Below, piece by piece: positions 36,430 to 44,624 of a stretch of 64,000 nucleotides of DNA. Position numbers and translations under genes: made by a program. How positions within the stretch are numbered: position 1 is the stretch's first letter; each line of letters begins with the position of its first letter. Below the pieces are notes generated by a model. That model was not told the origin of the DNA. It did no database searches and saw only the letters and a program-made list of their open reading frames with translations. This stretch comes from Cupriavidus taiwanensis (lineage in GTDB: Bacteria; Pseudomonadota; Gammaproteobacteria; Burkholderiales; Burkholderiaceae), in contig NZ_LT984803.1 of NCBI RefSeq assembly GCF_900250115.1, positions 2,941,583-3,005,582 of the forward strand. Reading direction: 5' to 3'.

Positions 36430-37158
36430 TTAGAGCTCAGCGTATCGCGGCAGAAGGTCCTGATCGACTAGCCGCACCTCTATGGCATTGGCTACCCTAA
36501 CGTGTTCCGGATCGCTTCCCGAGAATGGTTCGTCAACTACGCTTACCACAATCGTCCCCATCTGCTGGTTGCTCCCATTCAGCACGCTGACAAGTGCGCG
36601 AGCTTCCGGAACTTGCTGCTCGGTGAGGATCGTCGGCAGATAGAGCATCCAGCCAGCTCTTGGACGGTCGAGGAAGACACCGTTGTAGTTCCTTGTGTCG
36701 ATTGTGGCGGTCATCGGCCGCCAGATCTTTACCATCTCACTCAGGACCCGCGCAACCGTGGTCCAGGCACCCAATCTGCTCGTCGCTGGTTTTGCGCCCA
36801 ACGTGAGCCTCAGCCCCGAAGTAGAGCCATCCGTGCGATCGAAGTAGTAAGCAATGGATGCGCCCTTCTCGTTCTCCAATTGCCCGTTCCATATGGCAAA
36901 TGCCTTTACGACTTCCTTGCCTTCTTGGTCGCGCTTCAATACGGCCAATGCCGCCGCAGTTGGACCTTGGTCTCCGAAAAGTTGATATCGATAGGAATCG
37001 TCCTTGGTATCCCCGCTTAGATACCATGCCGATTCGCCGAGCAGCGCATCCACCACACCCAGAGCCTGGAGCAAGCGCCTAACCAAGGCGAGGTGATCCT
37101 CCAGATATAGCCGTTGATCAGGGCAGGTCCTGAACTGAAGCTGGATTTCGTGTGACAT
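36430..37158 (-). CDS. Imm52-family immunity protein (first tandem copy, next to the toxin)
   Basis: 242 residues. It follows the Tox-REase-5 gene by only 8 nt and is therefore the likely cognate immunity protein. Motifs: MSHEIQLQFRTCPDQRLYLED, ESAWYLSGDTKDDSYRYQLF, FAIWNGQLENEKGASIAYYFD, RPRAGWMLYLPTILTEQQVPEARAL and VRLVDQDLLPRYAEL. DNA identity with the second copy is visibly high in the 3' third, consistent with tandem duplication. Confidence 0.88.
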   Translation of the reverse strand: MSHEIQLQFRTCPDQRLYLEDHLALVRRLLQALGVVDALLGESAWYLSGDTKDDSYRYQLFGDQGPTAAALAVLKRDQEGKEVVKAFAIWNGQLENEKGASIAYYFDRTDGSTSGLRLTLGAKPATSRLGAWTTVARVLSEMVKIWRPMTATIDTRNYNGVFLDRPRAGWMLYLPTILTEQQVPEARALVSVLNGSNQQMGTIVVSVVDEPFSGSDPEHVRVANAIEVRLVDQDLLPRYAEL

Positions 37159-37166
37159 GATCGGTA

Positions 37167-37766
37167 TCAGGGGTGGTAAACAACTTCAATGGTCGGCGCT
37201 GCACTGCTTAACACCCTTTGCATGTATTGAAAGGACATCCACTCCATGAAATGCCATCGAAGGCGTGTGGGCGGCATCGGCTGTGCAGCTGCCAACTGCC
37301 GCATCGCCGATTCAGCCATATCGAAGAAGATCTTTTCCTGAAAGAAGTATCGGAATTCACCTCTTTCGTTAAAGAACTGGTCGTAGGTTGATTTCGCCTC
37401 CTTCAGCAAACACTGCCCCGATTCGAACCCATCAAACTTGACGCCCTTATGGGTCCATTCGAACAGATAGCCTGGCGGCGCCTCCGGCATTGCACCAATG
37501 CGCCGCTGGTACGAAATCGCCTGGCTGCTCCAACCCGCCGTCGGTTGCAGTGACAGACCGCCGCTGTCAGGCGGACATTCTTCGCACCTGTCCTTTTCCT
37601 TTGCCGGCGACTCAGTACGCGCGATCGGAGTGGTTTTCGAGTTCTCAGCCTCCTCCCTCCGTTGACGCGCTGCTTCCGCCGCCGCACCGGCCGCCGCTGC
37701 GGCCCCGAGCCACTGAAGCACTCTTAAAGCCATTAGCCGAATCGCAGGGATTGCGAGCGTCGCCAT
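37167..37766 (-). CDS. Tox-REase-5 nuclease effector (type VI secretion cargo)
   Basis: 199 residues from ATG 37766, whose A is shared with the stop of the upstream gene (TGATG). A hydrophobic Ala-rich segment (about residues 4-31) and a charged linker lead to the toxin domain: CEECPPDSGG, YQRRIGAMPEAPPGYLFEW, GVKFDGFESGQC and LLKEAKSTYDQFF. Asp112 with Glu123 and Lys125 fit a PD-(D/E)xK restriction-endonuclease active site. The C-terminus RLRWHFMEWMSFQYM is shared with the remnant at 42643. It should cleave DNA in target cells after delivery with the PAAR protein. Confidence 0.85.
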   Translation of the reverse strand: MATLAIPAIRLMALRVLQWLGAAAAAGAAAEAARQRREEAENSKTTPIARTESPAKEKDRCEECPPDSGGLSLQPTAGWSSQAISYQRRIGAMPEAPPGYLFEWTHKGVKFDGFESGQCLLKEAKSTYDQFFNERGEFRYFFQEKIFFDMAESAMRQLAAAQPMPPTRLRWHFMEWMSFQYMQRVLSSAAPTIEVVYHP

Positions 37767-38113
37767 CAACCGTTCTCCTTGAGGACGAGCTTCATCACCG
37801 CTGACAGGTCATCCAGTCTTTGTTCGGGCGTTGCACCCGGCTTCAAGAGATATGCGCGGACCTGACGATCCGTTGCCAGCTGAGGCGCATCGGCGCAGAG
37901 ATAGAGGAACTTCACGATGTGCTGCGTTGACAGGAGACCCAACTCCGCCGCCAGGCTATAACCGGCTTGCATTCGGCCAGAGACCTCCTCTCTGCCTGGC
38001 CTTTGCAGCAACACCGGGCGATGGGCGAGAAACTGCTCACACACCGCGCCGACAAAGTTCTGCACCTCTGTGTGCCGCAGCGCCTGCCATTGCGCTTCAC
38101 TCAGCGTCAGCAT
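37766..38113 (-). CDS. Conserved T6SS-cassette protein of unknown function
   Basis: 115 residues. It begins MLTLSEAQWQALRHTEVQNF and ends EQRLDDLSAVMKLVLKENG; the all-helical pattern with a PxxL-QRPGRE segment recurs in Burkholderiales effector cassettes between DUF4123 adaptors and toxins. It overlaps the DUF4123 gene by 17 nt and touches the toxin start, so the three are tightly coupled. It may be an effector loading factor; this is inference from position. Confidence 0.75.
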   Translation of the reverse strand: MLTLSEAQWQALRHTEVQNFVGAVCEQFLAHRPVLLQRPGREEVSGRMQAGYSLAAELGLLSTQHIVKFLYLCADAPQLATDRQVRAYLLKPGATPEQRLDDLSAVMKLVLKENG

Positions 38114-38600
38114 GCTGCCTCCCTATCCAGACTCTGACGCCCTGGTCCAGAAAATGCCATTCATGGATATGGCCGAAGAATTCCGCCCGTTGGTCACCAG
38201 CCATCAATTGAAAGAGAGCCGCCAGCACACGCGAGTCCCAAAACCGCACGAGGGCAGTTCTTCCATCGGGCAGCTTGATATCGAGCCGCAGCTGCAGCAG
38301 CTGTGCCAGCCCGGTCAGATCGGCCTCGGCGAAGAGCCAGGTAACGGCCGGCGCCGTCATCTCAAGGGAGATCAAGTCCTGCAGCACTGCTTCGGTCACC
38401 TGCGCCGCATCAACCAACCAAGGCCCGGCGTGTTCCAGCGCGGCATCCGCTGTACCGGAAAACAAGGCAATCACCGCGCCGGGCACATGTTCAAGCTGTT
38501 GCTCCCGATGCTGCTGATACTGCGCGCCATCCACCAGGGCATACAGATTCAGCGTCTGCAAGTGCGCACGGCGTTGGTTGTAACGATCGAGGACATCCAT
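38097..38600 (-). CDS. DUF4123-domain T6SS effector chaperone/adaptor
   Basis: 167 residues from ATG 38600 (the frame adds a GTG codon at 38603). DUF4123 landmarks are LYALVDGAQYQQHREQQLEH near the N-terminus, SGTADAALEHAGPWLVDA, and VRFWDSRVLAALFQLMAGDQRAEFFG. Such adaptors (Tap/TEC) load specific effectors onto the VgrG/PAAR spike. It lies 6 nt after the PAAR gene and overlaps the next ORF, defining the cassette order PAAR, adaptor, accessory protein, toxin, immunity. Confidence 0.9.
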   Translation of the reverse strand: MDVLDRYNQRRAHLQTLNLYALVDGAQYQQHREQQLEHVPGAVIALFSGTADAALEHAGPWLVDAAQVTEAVLQDLISLEMTAPAVTWLFAEADLTGLAQLLQLRLDIKLPDGRTALVRFWDSRVLAALFQLMAGDQRAEFFGHIHEWHFLDQGVRVWIGRQHADAE

Positions 38601-38606
38601 CACCAG

Positions 38607-38999
38607 CTACCCTCGGACGACTACTACCGCACCTGCGGTAGCCGCCTTTATCAGACAGTCCAGGCAAAGGCCAGACTCCGTAACAGCGGCAATCCCTGCC
38701 GGTTCAAAGTCGGTTGCCTTTGGCATCTCTATGTCGCTAGCCAACGTGGTGTCCTGGCTGGCTAGCAACCTGGCACCGCAGGCGGTACGGTCCATATGCC
38801 TGGCGTACGGAACGCCATTGGGCGCAGTGATAATGCCGTTGCCCGCAAGGATCGGAAAAGTGCCCTTGCACCTGGGACAGATGGTCATGTCCCCCGCACG
38901 CGCCATGGCGCGATTGCCGATGATGCTGGTGACATCGCCGGTAATGACCGTGCCCCCGTGCGTTGTCCGGTCGCCCACGCGAATGAGTCCGGAGATCAC
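38607..38999 (-). CDS. PAAR-domain protein (T6SS spike tip)
   Basis: 130 residues from GTG 38999. The PAAR repeats are seen as LIRVGDRTTHGGTVITG, GNRAMARAGDMTICPRCKG and LAGNGIITAPNGVPYARHMDRTACGARL. PAAR proteins cap VgrG and sort effectors. It overlaps the stop of the small ORF upstream (GTGA). The C-terminus (about 40 residues beyond the PAAR core) may interact with the adaptor. No vgrG, hcp or sheath genes are in the window, so this is an orphan effector cassette. Confidence 0.92.
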   Translation of the reverse strand: MISGLIRVGDRTTHGGTVITGDVTSIIGNRAMARAGDMTICPRCKGTFPILAGNGIITAPNGVPYARHMDRTACGARLLASQDTTLASDIEMPKATDFEPAGIAAVTESGLCLDCLIKAATAGAVVVVRG

Positions 39000-39244
39000 C
39001 TTACCCCTCCACCTTCGTTATCTTCGAAAGAGCCGTCTGACATGCCGGTGCATGTGTGCCCAAGGTAGTTGGCGCAATGGGGTCGTGGCAACAGAGTAAA
39101 TCCGCAAGGATATGCGTCGGCTTCTGCAAAGGTGATGGAAACCGCTGCATCCGGGCAGCGGTGGTGGCCGCGCTTGTGATCGGGCACCAGCCTGCCCTTG
39201 TTGAAGTCCGACAAAGCGAAAATCACCAGACCATTCTTCTGCAA
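38996..39244 (-). CDS. Small hypothetical protein coupled to the PAAR gene, possibly truncated
   Basis: 82 residues from TTG 39244; the frame is open to 39271 without an ATG. No family is recognised; it is Cys/His-rich (HKRGHHRCPDAAVSITFAEAD, RPHCANYLGHTCTG). Its stop overlaps the PAAR start, which argues for translation. The 5' side abuts the point where the plus-strand ABC gene begins, so this may be the surviving end of a longer cassette gene cut off by rearrangement. The codons look native. Confidence 0.4.
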   Translation of the reverse strand: MQKNGLVIFALSDFNKGRLVPDHKRGHHRCPDAAVSITFAEADAYPCGFTLLPRPHCANYLGHTCTGMSDGSFEDNEGGGVR

Positions 39245-39455
39245 TCTTCCGAATACTCCGACGCCATTTGCCTAACGGCGCACCTAACCTGTAAGGCGAT
39301 GGTCTCGATCAACGTGGCATGACCAATCTGGTCCGCCGACTCCGTATGACTTTGATGCCAGAGGGTGATGGCGATTCTTTTGGATTTGTCTACGGACTGG
39401 ACCTTCGCCTATCGCATCACCGTCAGAAAGTATCCAGCCTTGCCATTCCACTTCT

Positions 39456-41087
39456 GTGCAGCAACGCCTTTTTGTAGCGCTGTGCGCGGCATTGTCGACG
39501 CTGGTCCCCTACCTCTTGCGGGAGGCAACCAACGCTCTGTCTGTAGACGCCGCGCATGGCGCCATAGGCTATCCGCTGCTTCTTGCAGCCGCGTACGGCC
39601 TGGCGTGGACTACCGCGCGCGCATTCGATTGGCTGAAGTTCATGCTGTCCGCGGTCGTTCTCGCAAGATGTGACGCCGCATTCCATCACGCCATCCTTGC
39701 CACGCTCATCAGGGTTGACTACCCGCGCCTGACTGCGAAAGATCCGGGCAAGCTGGTTTCGGTCATCGCGCGAAGTCGCGCAGCGTTCAGGGCCATCACG
39801 TTTGCAGTGTTCTGGGCAATCGCCCCGACTGTTCTGCAATTGGTACTGTCCAGCCTCCTGCTGTGGAAACTGACCGGCGGTGCATTCGCACTGGGCTTTG
39901 CCATATCCATGTCCCTTCTCTTTGCCGCGACCTGGTTCCTGGCGGACAAAAGCAAGAGTGCACACGAAGAGATCTTCAGCGGTGCCGACATGCTGTCGAG
40001 CCATCTTGTTGAGAAGCTCGGCTTCATTCTCGACATCAAACTCAACAACGCATACACGAGAGAGGACGCCGCATTGCACCGCACGCTTGCGGTTTATATC
40101 GGCAAAGTGACCCGTGGAAACACCCGGCTCGCGCTTCTGCTTGTGGCGCAGGCTATCTGCACCGGCCTCTTGCTCACGCTCTTCACGGTGACGACCGCAT
40201 ACGGCGTCATCCATTCAACCTTCCGGGCAGGCGATTTCGTCATGATCGCCAGCTCCATCGTGACACTGGCAATCCCCTTCACCAACCTCGCGGGATCCCT
40301 GTCTGATTTGCGTCGCAACCATCTTGCGCTACGCGAGAGTTTCGGGCTGCTGGAGCTGCCAATCGAGCGCAGCGAATCCAGCGTGCGCATTGACCGCACG
40401 GCGAACGAAGTGATTCGCATCGAGCACGCAGTTGTGAAACAAGGCGAGAGCCAGATTCTGCAAGACGTGAACATCACTGTCAGCCAAGGGGAGCTTGTCG
40501 CGCTCGTCGGGCCATCAGGGGCAGGAAAATCAAGCCTGGCTCACTTGATGCTCGGGCTATCCCGCCCCGCGGCTGGCACCGTTTTCCTTTTGGGTGCGGA
40601 CGTCAGCAAGCTGGCTGTCAGCGATATCGCCCGCGCAGTCGCGGTAGCACCTCAAGCGCCGATGATCCTCACGGGATCACTCAGGGAAAACCTGATCTAC
40701 GGCTGTGACAGCCCGCCGTCAGACCATGCACTGCGCGAACTCGTAGCCTTGCTCGAATTGCAGGGGATTGCCGCGGACGGGCACTGCGATATCCTGGATC
40801 GCCCGCTTGGCATTCAAGGTCGGGCGCTGTCAGGAGGTGAGCGCCAGCGCGTTGCGCTGGGCCGGGCGCTCGCACGCCGCCCAGCGGTCATCATTCTGGA
40901 TGAACCCACCTCGGCAATCGATCCAGATCGCGAAGCGCGAATCTTCGCACGCGTCCGGCAACAGGTACCAACGGTGATCGTGGTTACGCATCGCGATGCG
41001 CTGGTTCGGATGGCAGATCGCGTTTATCGCGTTGCGAACGGCACCGTCCAGGCGGATTCTCCAAGCATCGCCAATGCCGCGGGGTGA
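39456..41087 (+). CDS. ABC transporter, fused permease and ATPase, N-terminus short
   Basis: 543 residues from GTG 39456, the first possible start after an in-frame stop at 39366. The membrane domain has about five segments instead of the usual six. The nucleotide-binding domain is complete: Walker A GPSGAGKSS, Q-loop APQAP, signature LSGGERQR, Walker B VIILDEP and the His switch VVTHRD. It resembles exporters of the lipid A/peptide/bacteriocin type, but no substrate is clear. The missing first 30-50 residues suggest truncation by the rearrangement that placed it beside the effector cassette. No RBS is evident. Confidence 0.8.
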   Translation: MQQRLFVALCAALSTLVPYLLREATNALSVDAAHGAIGYPLLLAAAYGLAWTTARAFDWLKFMLSAVVLARCDAAFHHAILATLIRVDYPRLTAKDPGKLVSVIARSRAAFRAITFAVFWAIAPTVLQLVLSSLLLWKLTGGAFALGFAISMSLLFAATWFLADKSKSAHEEIFSGADMLSSHLVEKLGFILDIKLNNAYTREDAALHRTLAVYIGKVTRGNTRLALLLVAQAICTGLLLTLFTVTTAYGVIHSTFRAGDFVMIASSIVTLAIPFTNLAGSLSDLRRNHLALRESFGLLELPIERSESSVRIDRTANEVIRIEHAVVKQGESQILQDVNITVSQGELVALVGPSGAGKSSLAHLMLGLSRPAAGTVFLLGADVSKLAVSDIARAVAVAPQAPMILTGSLRENLIYGCDSPPSDHALRELVALLELQGIAADGHCDILDRPLGIQGRALSGGERQRVALGRALARRPAVIILDEPTSAIDPDREARIFARVRQQVPTVIVVTHRDALVRMADRVYRVANGTVQADSPSIANAAG

Positions 41088-41196
41088 CCCGGCAGAGATC
41101 ACCAGCTTCCCGCCGAGGGTGTCGATGCCCACCGCACGCCGGTGCCCCCGCGGGACGGAGCAACGCGCCCGTCGCTCCGCGCTCGAAACACCTGCC

Positions 41197-41727
41197 TTAA
41201 CGAGGCTTCTGGTTTGCCCGCTTGTTGGCTGCACGCGTACGCGCCGCCTTTTGGGCAGCTTCGGAACGGCCAGCCGCACCCTTTGTCCTCGCCGCTTTCT
41301 CGGCGGCAGCAGAGCGATCAGCCGCAGTACGCTTGCTAGCCGCGCGCTTTGCCTGCGCTGACAGTGCCTGATGCGAGGCCCCGGCCGTGCTCTCTCGCTT
41401 GAGCGCGTTGATAGCGGCACTGCGACGCTTCGCCGTACTTTCGGAGCTAGGCCGCCTTGGCGTCTTTTCGCCGGCACTCTTGGCAGCAGGCTTGGCCGCG
41501 CTCTTGGCCGCCGCGGATTTGGTACTCGCCTTCGGCGGCAGTTCAACGCCAGCGCGGCGCGCTTCCGACAAACCGATGGCGATGGCCTGCTTTGCCGATC
41601 GCACGCCGTGCTTGCCATGGCGGACGGCTTCGATCTCATCGCGAACAAAATGACTGGCCTGGGTACTCGGCGACTTCCCCGCCCGCTTGTCCGCCTTTGC
41701 CTGCGCGATGCTGGATGCTTTTGGCAT
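41197..41727 (-). CDS. DUF6496-like basic protein with Ala/Lys/Arg-rich tail
   Basis: 176 residues from ATG 41727, supported by GGAGACC just upstream; the frame stays open to 41988 without support. The N-terminal part (MPKASSIAQAKADKRAGKSP and FVRDEIEAVRHGKHGVRSAKQAIAIGLSEARRAG) is the conserved domain, and the rest is a low-complexity basic tail (AAAKSAAKPAAKSAGEK, AARTRAANKRA). The composition suggests nucleic acid binding like histone-type proteins; the function is unproven. It is convergent with the ABC transporter gene. Confidence 0.8.
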   Translation of the reverse strand: MPKASSIAQAKADKRAGKSPSTQASHFVRDEIEAVRHGKHGVRSAKQAIAIGLSEARRAGVELPPKASTKSAAAKSAAKPAAKSAGEKTPRRPSSESTAKRRSAAINALKRESTAGASHQALSAQAKRAASKRTAADRSAAAEKAARTKGAAGRSEAAQKAARTRAANKRANQKPR

Positions 41728-41935
41728 GATGGTCTCCATGGTGTTGGCGACGTTGTTTAACCGACGCATATGCCATGCCAGGCTTTCAATGTGGTGGAAA
41801 CCGTCACTCAAAAGGGAAACCGCCGTTGCGGCAGACGGCGAAAGCTGCACGCTGTGCGTTGAATCTACAAGGATGGCTGTTGCATGCTGCCCCGCTATCC
41901 AGACTCCCATGCCCGTAGCAGGTGAATGGCGATGG

Positions 41936-42646
41936 CTAGAGGTCAGCGTACCGGGGGAGAAGGTCTTGGTCGACAAGTCGCACCTCAATACTGTTCGCCA
42001 CCCTTACGTGATCAGGAATCAGGTCCGAAAACACTTGATCGACGACACTGATGATGATCGTCCCGATTTGACACTGCTCTCTTATGACAGGAACGAGAGC
42101 ACCCGCTTCCGGTACCTCACCTTGTGTGGCGGAGCGCGGCAGATAGATCATGTTGCCGACGCCAGGGCGATCGCGAAACACCTTCTTGGTCATATACGAC
42201 TGAGCGTGCGCAGTAATTAGCAAGGGCGACCAAATGACGGCGGCTTGTTCCACAACGTAGACGAACTGCGGGGTGGTAATTGCCGGGTCGACTCTCGCCC
42301 TAAGATTGACAGTCCACGGGCGAAGTCCGCCGATCAAATACTTCAGCCCAGCGGCCTGGGCACCGTCTTGCCCATTCCAGAGGCCGACGTCACATGCCGT
42401 GGCCTTTCCGCTATTCATCGTCCGGAGGACCGCGAGCGCCGCTGGCTTGATTCCAGCATCTCCAAAGGCCTCATACCGCAATGCTTCATCCTTGCTGTCG
42501 CCGCCCAGGTACCACTTTCTGAACGACGGCCCCAAGGTCTGGATCACGCGGATGAACCTGCCCAGTTGATCCAACTGATCCTGGAGAGACGGGGAGACGG
42601 GTGGGCGAATGAGAACAGCAATTTCGGGGAGCAGTGTGCTCGTCAT
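41936..42646 (-). CDS. Imm52-family immunity protein, orphan copy
   Basis: 236 residues from ATG 42646. It has the family markers KWYLGGDSKDEALRYEAF, VGLWNGQDGAQAAGLKYLI, DRPGVGNMIYLP and VRLVDQDLLPRYADL, but is diverged from the three tandem copies in its N-terminal two thirds. Its start overlaps the stop of a degenerate Tox-REase-5 3' end (ATGA), so it is the immunity gene of a lost toxin. Retaining it would still protect against kin carrying that toxin variant. Confidence 0.85.
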   Translation of the reverse strand: MTSTLLPEIAVLIRPPVSPSLQDQLDQLGRFIRVIQTLGPSFRKWYLGGDSKDEALRYEAFGDAGIKPAALAVLRTMNSGKATACDVGLWNGQDGAQAAGLKYLIGGLRPWTVNLRARVDPAITTPQFVYVVEQAAVIWSPLLITAHAQSYMTKKVFRDRPGVGNMIYLPRSATQGEVPEAGALVPVIREQCQIGTIIISVVDQVFSDLIPDHVRVANSIEVRLVDQDLLPRYADL

Positions 42647-42857
42647 GGTTCAAAGACCGTTTCCAAGCCTGGATAGTGGACCGAGAATAGCGAAGCAAAG
42701 TGGGAGTAGCTCTTGGGCTCCATGAAGTACCAACTTAGCCTACAGGTGGCCGTGGCAGCGCGACCGCGTACTGTGTACCCGCTTGTCGGATCAGGCCGTT
42801 CTCCCCGCCCGGATTGCTTGCCCACCACTCCTTCGGCAATCCGTACTCGTCAAGAAA
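42643..42857 (-). pseudogene. 3' remnant of a second Tox-REase-5 toxin gene
   Basis: Read from 42857 downward, one frame gives FLDEYGLPKEWWASNPG and YAVALPRPPV, and after a one-base shift near 42738 the other gives RLSWYFMEPKSYSHFASLFS to the stop overlapping the Imm52 start. These blocks correspond to YDQFFNERG, QPMPPT and RLRWHFMEWMSFQYM of the intact toxin at 37167. A stop codon precedes the Phe at 42857 and no start or PAAR-adaptor genes are attached, so this is a decayed toxin tip. The catalytic E-x-K block is not recognisable. Confidence 0.7.
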
Positions 42858-43103
42858 CTACGTGGGCCCAAGAATCGCCGCATGTCATTCTGACTCGCCT
42901 GATGCAAGCAACTGTCAGGAGAATAGCTTTGAGACGATGAATCTTGAGTTCAATCAAGTTTTCTCTCATCTTAGATTTGTCTGCACCCTGGGTTCCTTAT
43001 CCCACGCTATAGAACAATCGTTCTGTACTCTGAGGGGATATTGTGAGCGCACACCCAGCCAGAAACTTATGCGGCAAGGGAATTGTGTGCGGAGGGACAG
43101 TCA

Positions 43104-44053
43104 ATGCCTGACGTTCGATCCGCTCTCCTTGACGGCGACGCAACAACCACTGGCGGCCATCTGGTCAGTACTGAGCCGTTTATGACACACCTTGGCAAGA
43201 GAGTTGCCGTGCACGGCACCTTTGCCACTTGTCCCAGGTGCAAGGAAGGAGGACCGGCGCTCAATAACTGTGAGCCCGCCTTTACGATCATGGGGAAGAC
43301 GGTGCTGGTTGAAGGTGCCCGTGTCTACTGCAAATGCGCTTCCAAACCCTATGTCATCGCATCGCAGAAGACATTCACCATCGAAGTGGGTTCGATCGAG
43401 CAAACAAGTGCGAACGACCTGTCCGGTGAGCACATGCTGCCAGAGTCTCGACAGAAGCTCGTGGACACATCGACGGATTCCCTCGGGGACGATGCGGACC
43501 GCATCTGTCCGAATATGAGCAATGCCGAGTTCCAAGCTCATATCATGCGCCTAAAGCCCTTAGCTCGGTTGCGGCAAGGCAAGTCGAATTGCAGAGATGG
43601 CATACCACCGATCAGCAATGGTTCAGACAGTGGTTCGGGACCACCGAGGCCACGGCGCGTAATGAGATTGCTACGGGCCTGCAGCGGATGAATGCCGTGC
43701 TGACCGGCCTGACGCCCGCCAACTTCATCCGCTACTCGCCGGAAAAAATGCGACATGTTGGCTGCGTATCTCGCGAGCATAACGTCGGTATGGTCGCGGA
43801 GGTATGCGCCCCGGATACCGCGACGCATACCATCGCCATACGTTTGGACTTCTACACACTACGGTCGCGCCACCGAAGCTTCGATTCTCAGCTGCTAACC
43901 CTGGTGCACGAGGTATCCCACTTTGCTGACGTATTCGGATCTCTTGACCATTGGTACTCTACGCATAAGGCAAAGGCTCGAGCCAGAATCCAAGACCCAA
44001 GGACTATAGAAAATGCCGACAACATCGCGGGTTACATTGTCTGTTCTGAGTAA
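43104..44053 (+). pseudogene. PAAR-M35 metallopeptidase effector, broken by a one-base frameshift
   Basis: The first frame, from ATG 43104 with GGAGGG upstream, encodes a PAAR domain (MPDVRSALLDGDATTTGGHL, FATCPRCKEGGPAL, GARVYCKCAS). The second frame ends at 44053 and carries an M35/Lys-specific endopeptidase domain: QRWHTTDQQWFRQWFGTTEA, then the zinc motif HEVSH with FADVFGSLDHWYST. Adding one base at the GG of 43567-43568 fuses them into one protein of about 316 residues. Such PAAR-peptidases are T6SS effectors attacking target-cell proteins or envelope. Unless the break is a sequencing error, the toxin is inactive. Confidence 0.78.
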
Positions 44054-44504
44054 GGCGCTCGTAGCGCTATGGATCTTGTATGCGGCCATTGGGAACGTTC
44101 ATGCCTGTAGGCCTGGTCGTTCGCTGGACTTATCGTTTCTCAACGAGTCGGCCGATCTGACCGCTGGGGAAGCGCTGCGACTAGCGAGTTGGATCGCGGA
44201 TTTGAAAGCGAGCTTTCCGAACTATGAAGCCTTCTTCATCGCCGGCCATGTTGACAGTTCGGAGAAGGGCGGGAAGCGCTTGGCAGAGCAGCGCTCTGCT
44301 ACAGTCAGTCGATTTTTGGTGGGCAGTGGTTTCAGCGCTGACCGCGTCCATTTGGCAACGGCGGGGACCAGCTTCAGCCGCCCGATCGAGGGTCTGGCTA
44401 GCCGCTCGACATCCATTGATTTCATCCCTGCTTGCCCGAATCAATGCTGCACTTTGCCGACTCACAAGGCGGAGGAGCTAGGAGAGCCGATGCCGGGTGG
44501 TTAA
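44013..44504 (+). CDS. OmpA-like periplasmic protein, candidate immunity to the M35 effector
   Basis: 163 residues. A signal peptide or membrane anchor covers about residues 8-31 (VLSKALVALWILYAAIGNVHA). The rest has an OmpA-like fold pattern: SADLTAGEALRLASWIADLK, IAGHVDSSEKGGKRLAEQRSA and VGSGFSADRVHLATAGTSF. It overlaps the end of the peptidase frame by 41 nt, the usual coupling for effector-immunity pairs. Periplasmic localisation fits protection against an envelope-acting peptidase. The role is inferred from position; an ordinary OmpA-domain function is the alternative. Confidence 0.7.
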   Translation: MPTTSRVTLSVLSKALVALWILYAAIGNVHACRPGRSLDLSFLNESADLTAGEALRLASWIADLKASFPNYEAFFIAGHVDSSEKGGKRLAEQRSATVSRFLVGSGFSADRVHLATAGTSFSRPIEGLASRSTSIDFIPACPNQCCTLPTHKAEELGEPMPGG

Positions 44505-44624
44505 GGCTACCGCTTTTCTACCACCCCTGTTACGGACCCTGCCACGACAGCTTACGACTGCGGGAGCGTGCCGTGGGATCGCTCTGCAGTAGAGGGAACA
44601 ACTGCGCGGCACGGCGGCTGCGGA

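Noticed and set aside
42713..43185. Plus-strand frames of 75 and 123 residues before the PAAR-M35 gene
   Set aside because: They are antisense to the toxin remnant or lie in an AT-rich gap without a ribosome binding site. 42858-43103 is treated as intergenic.
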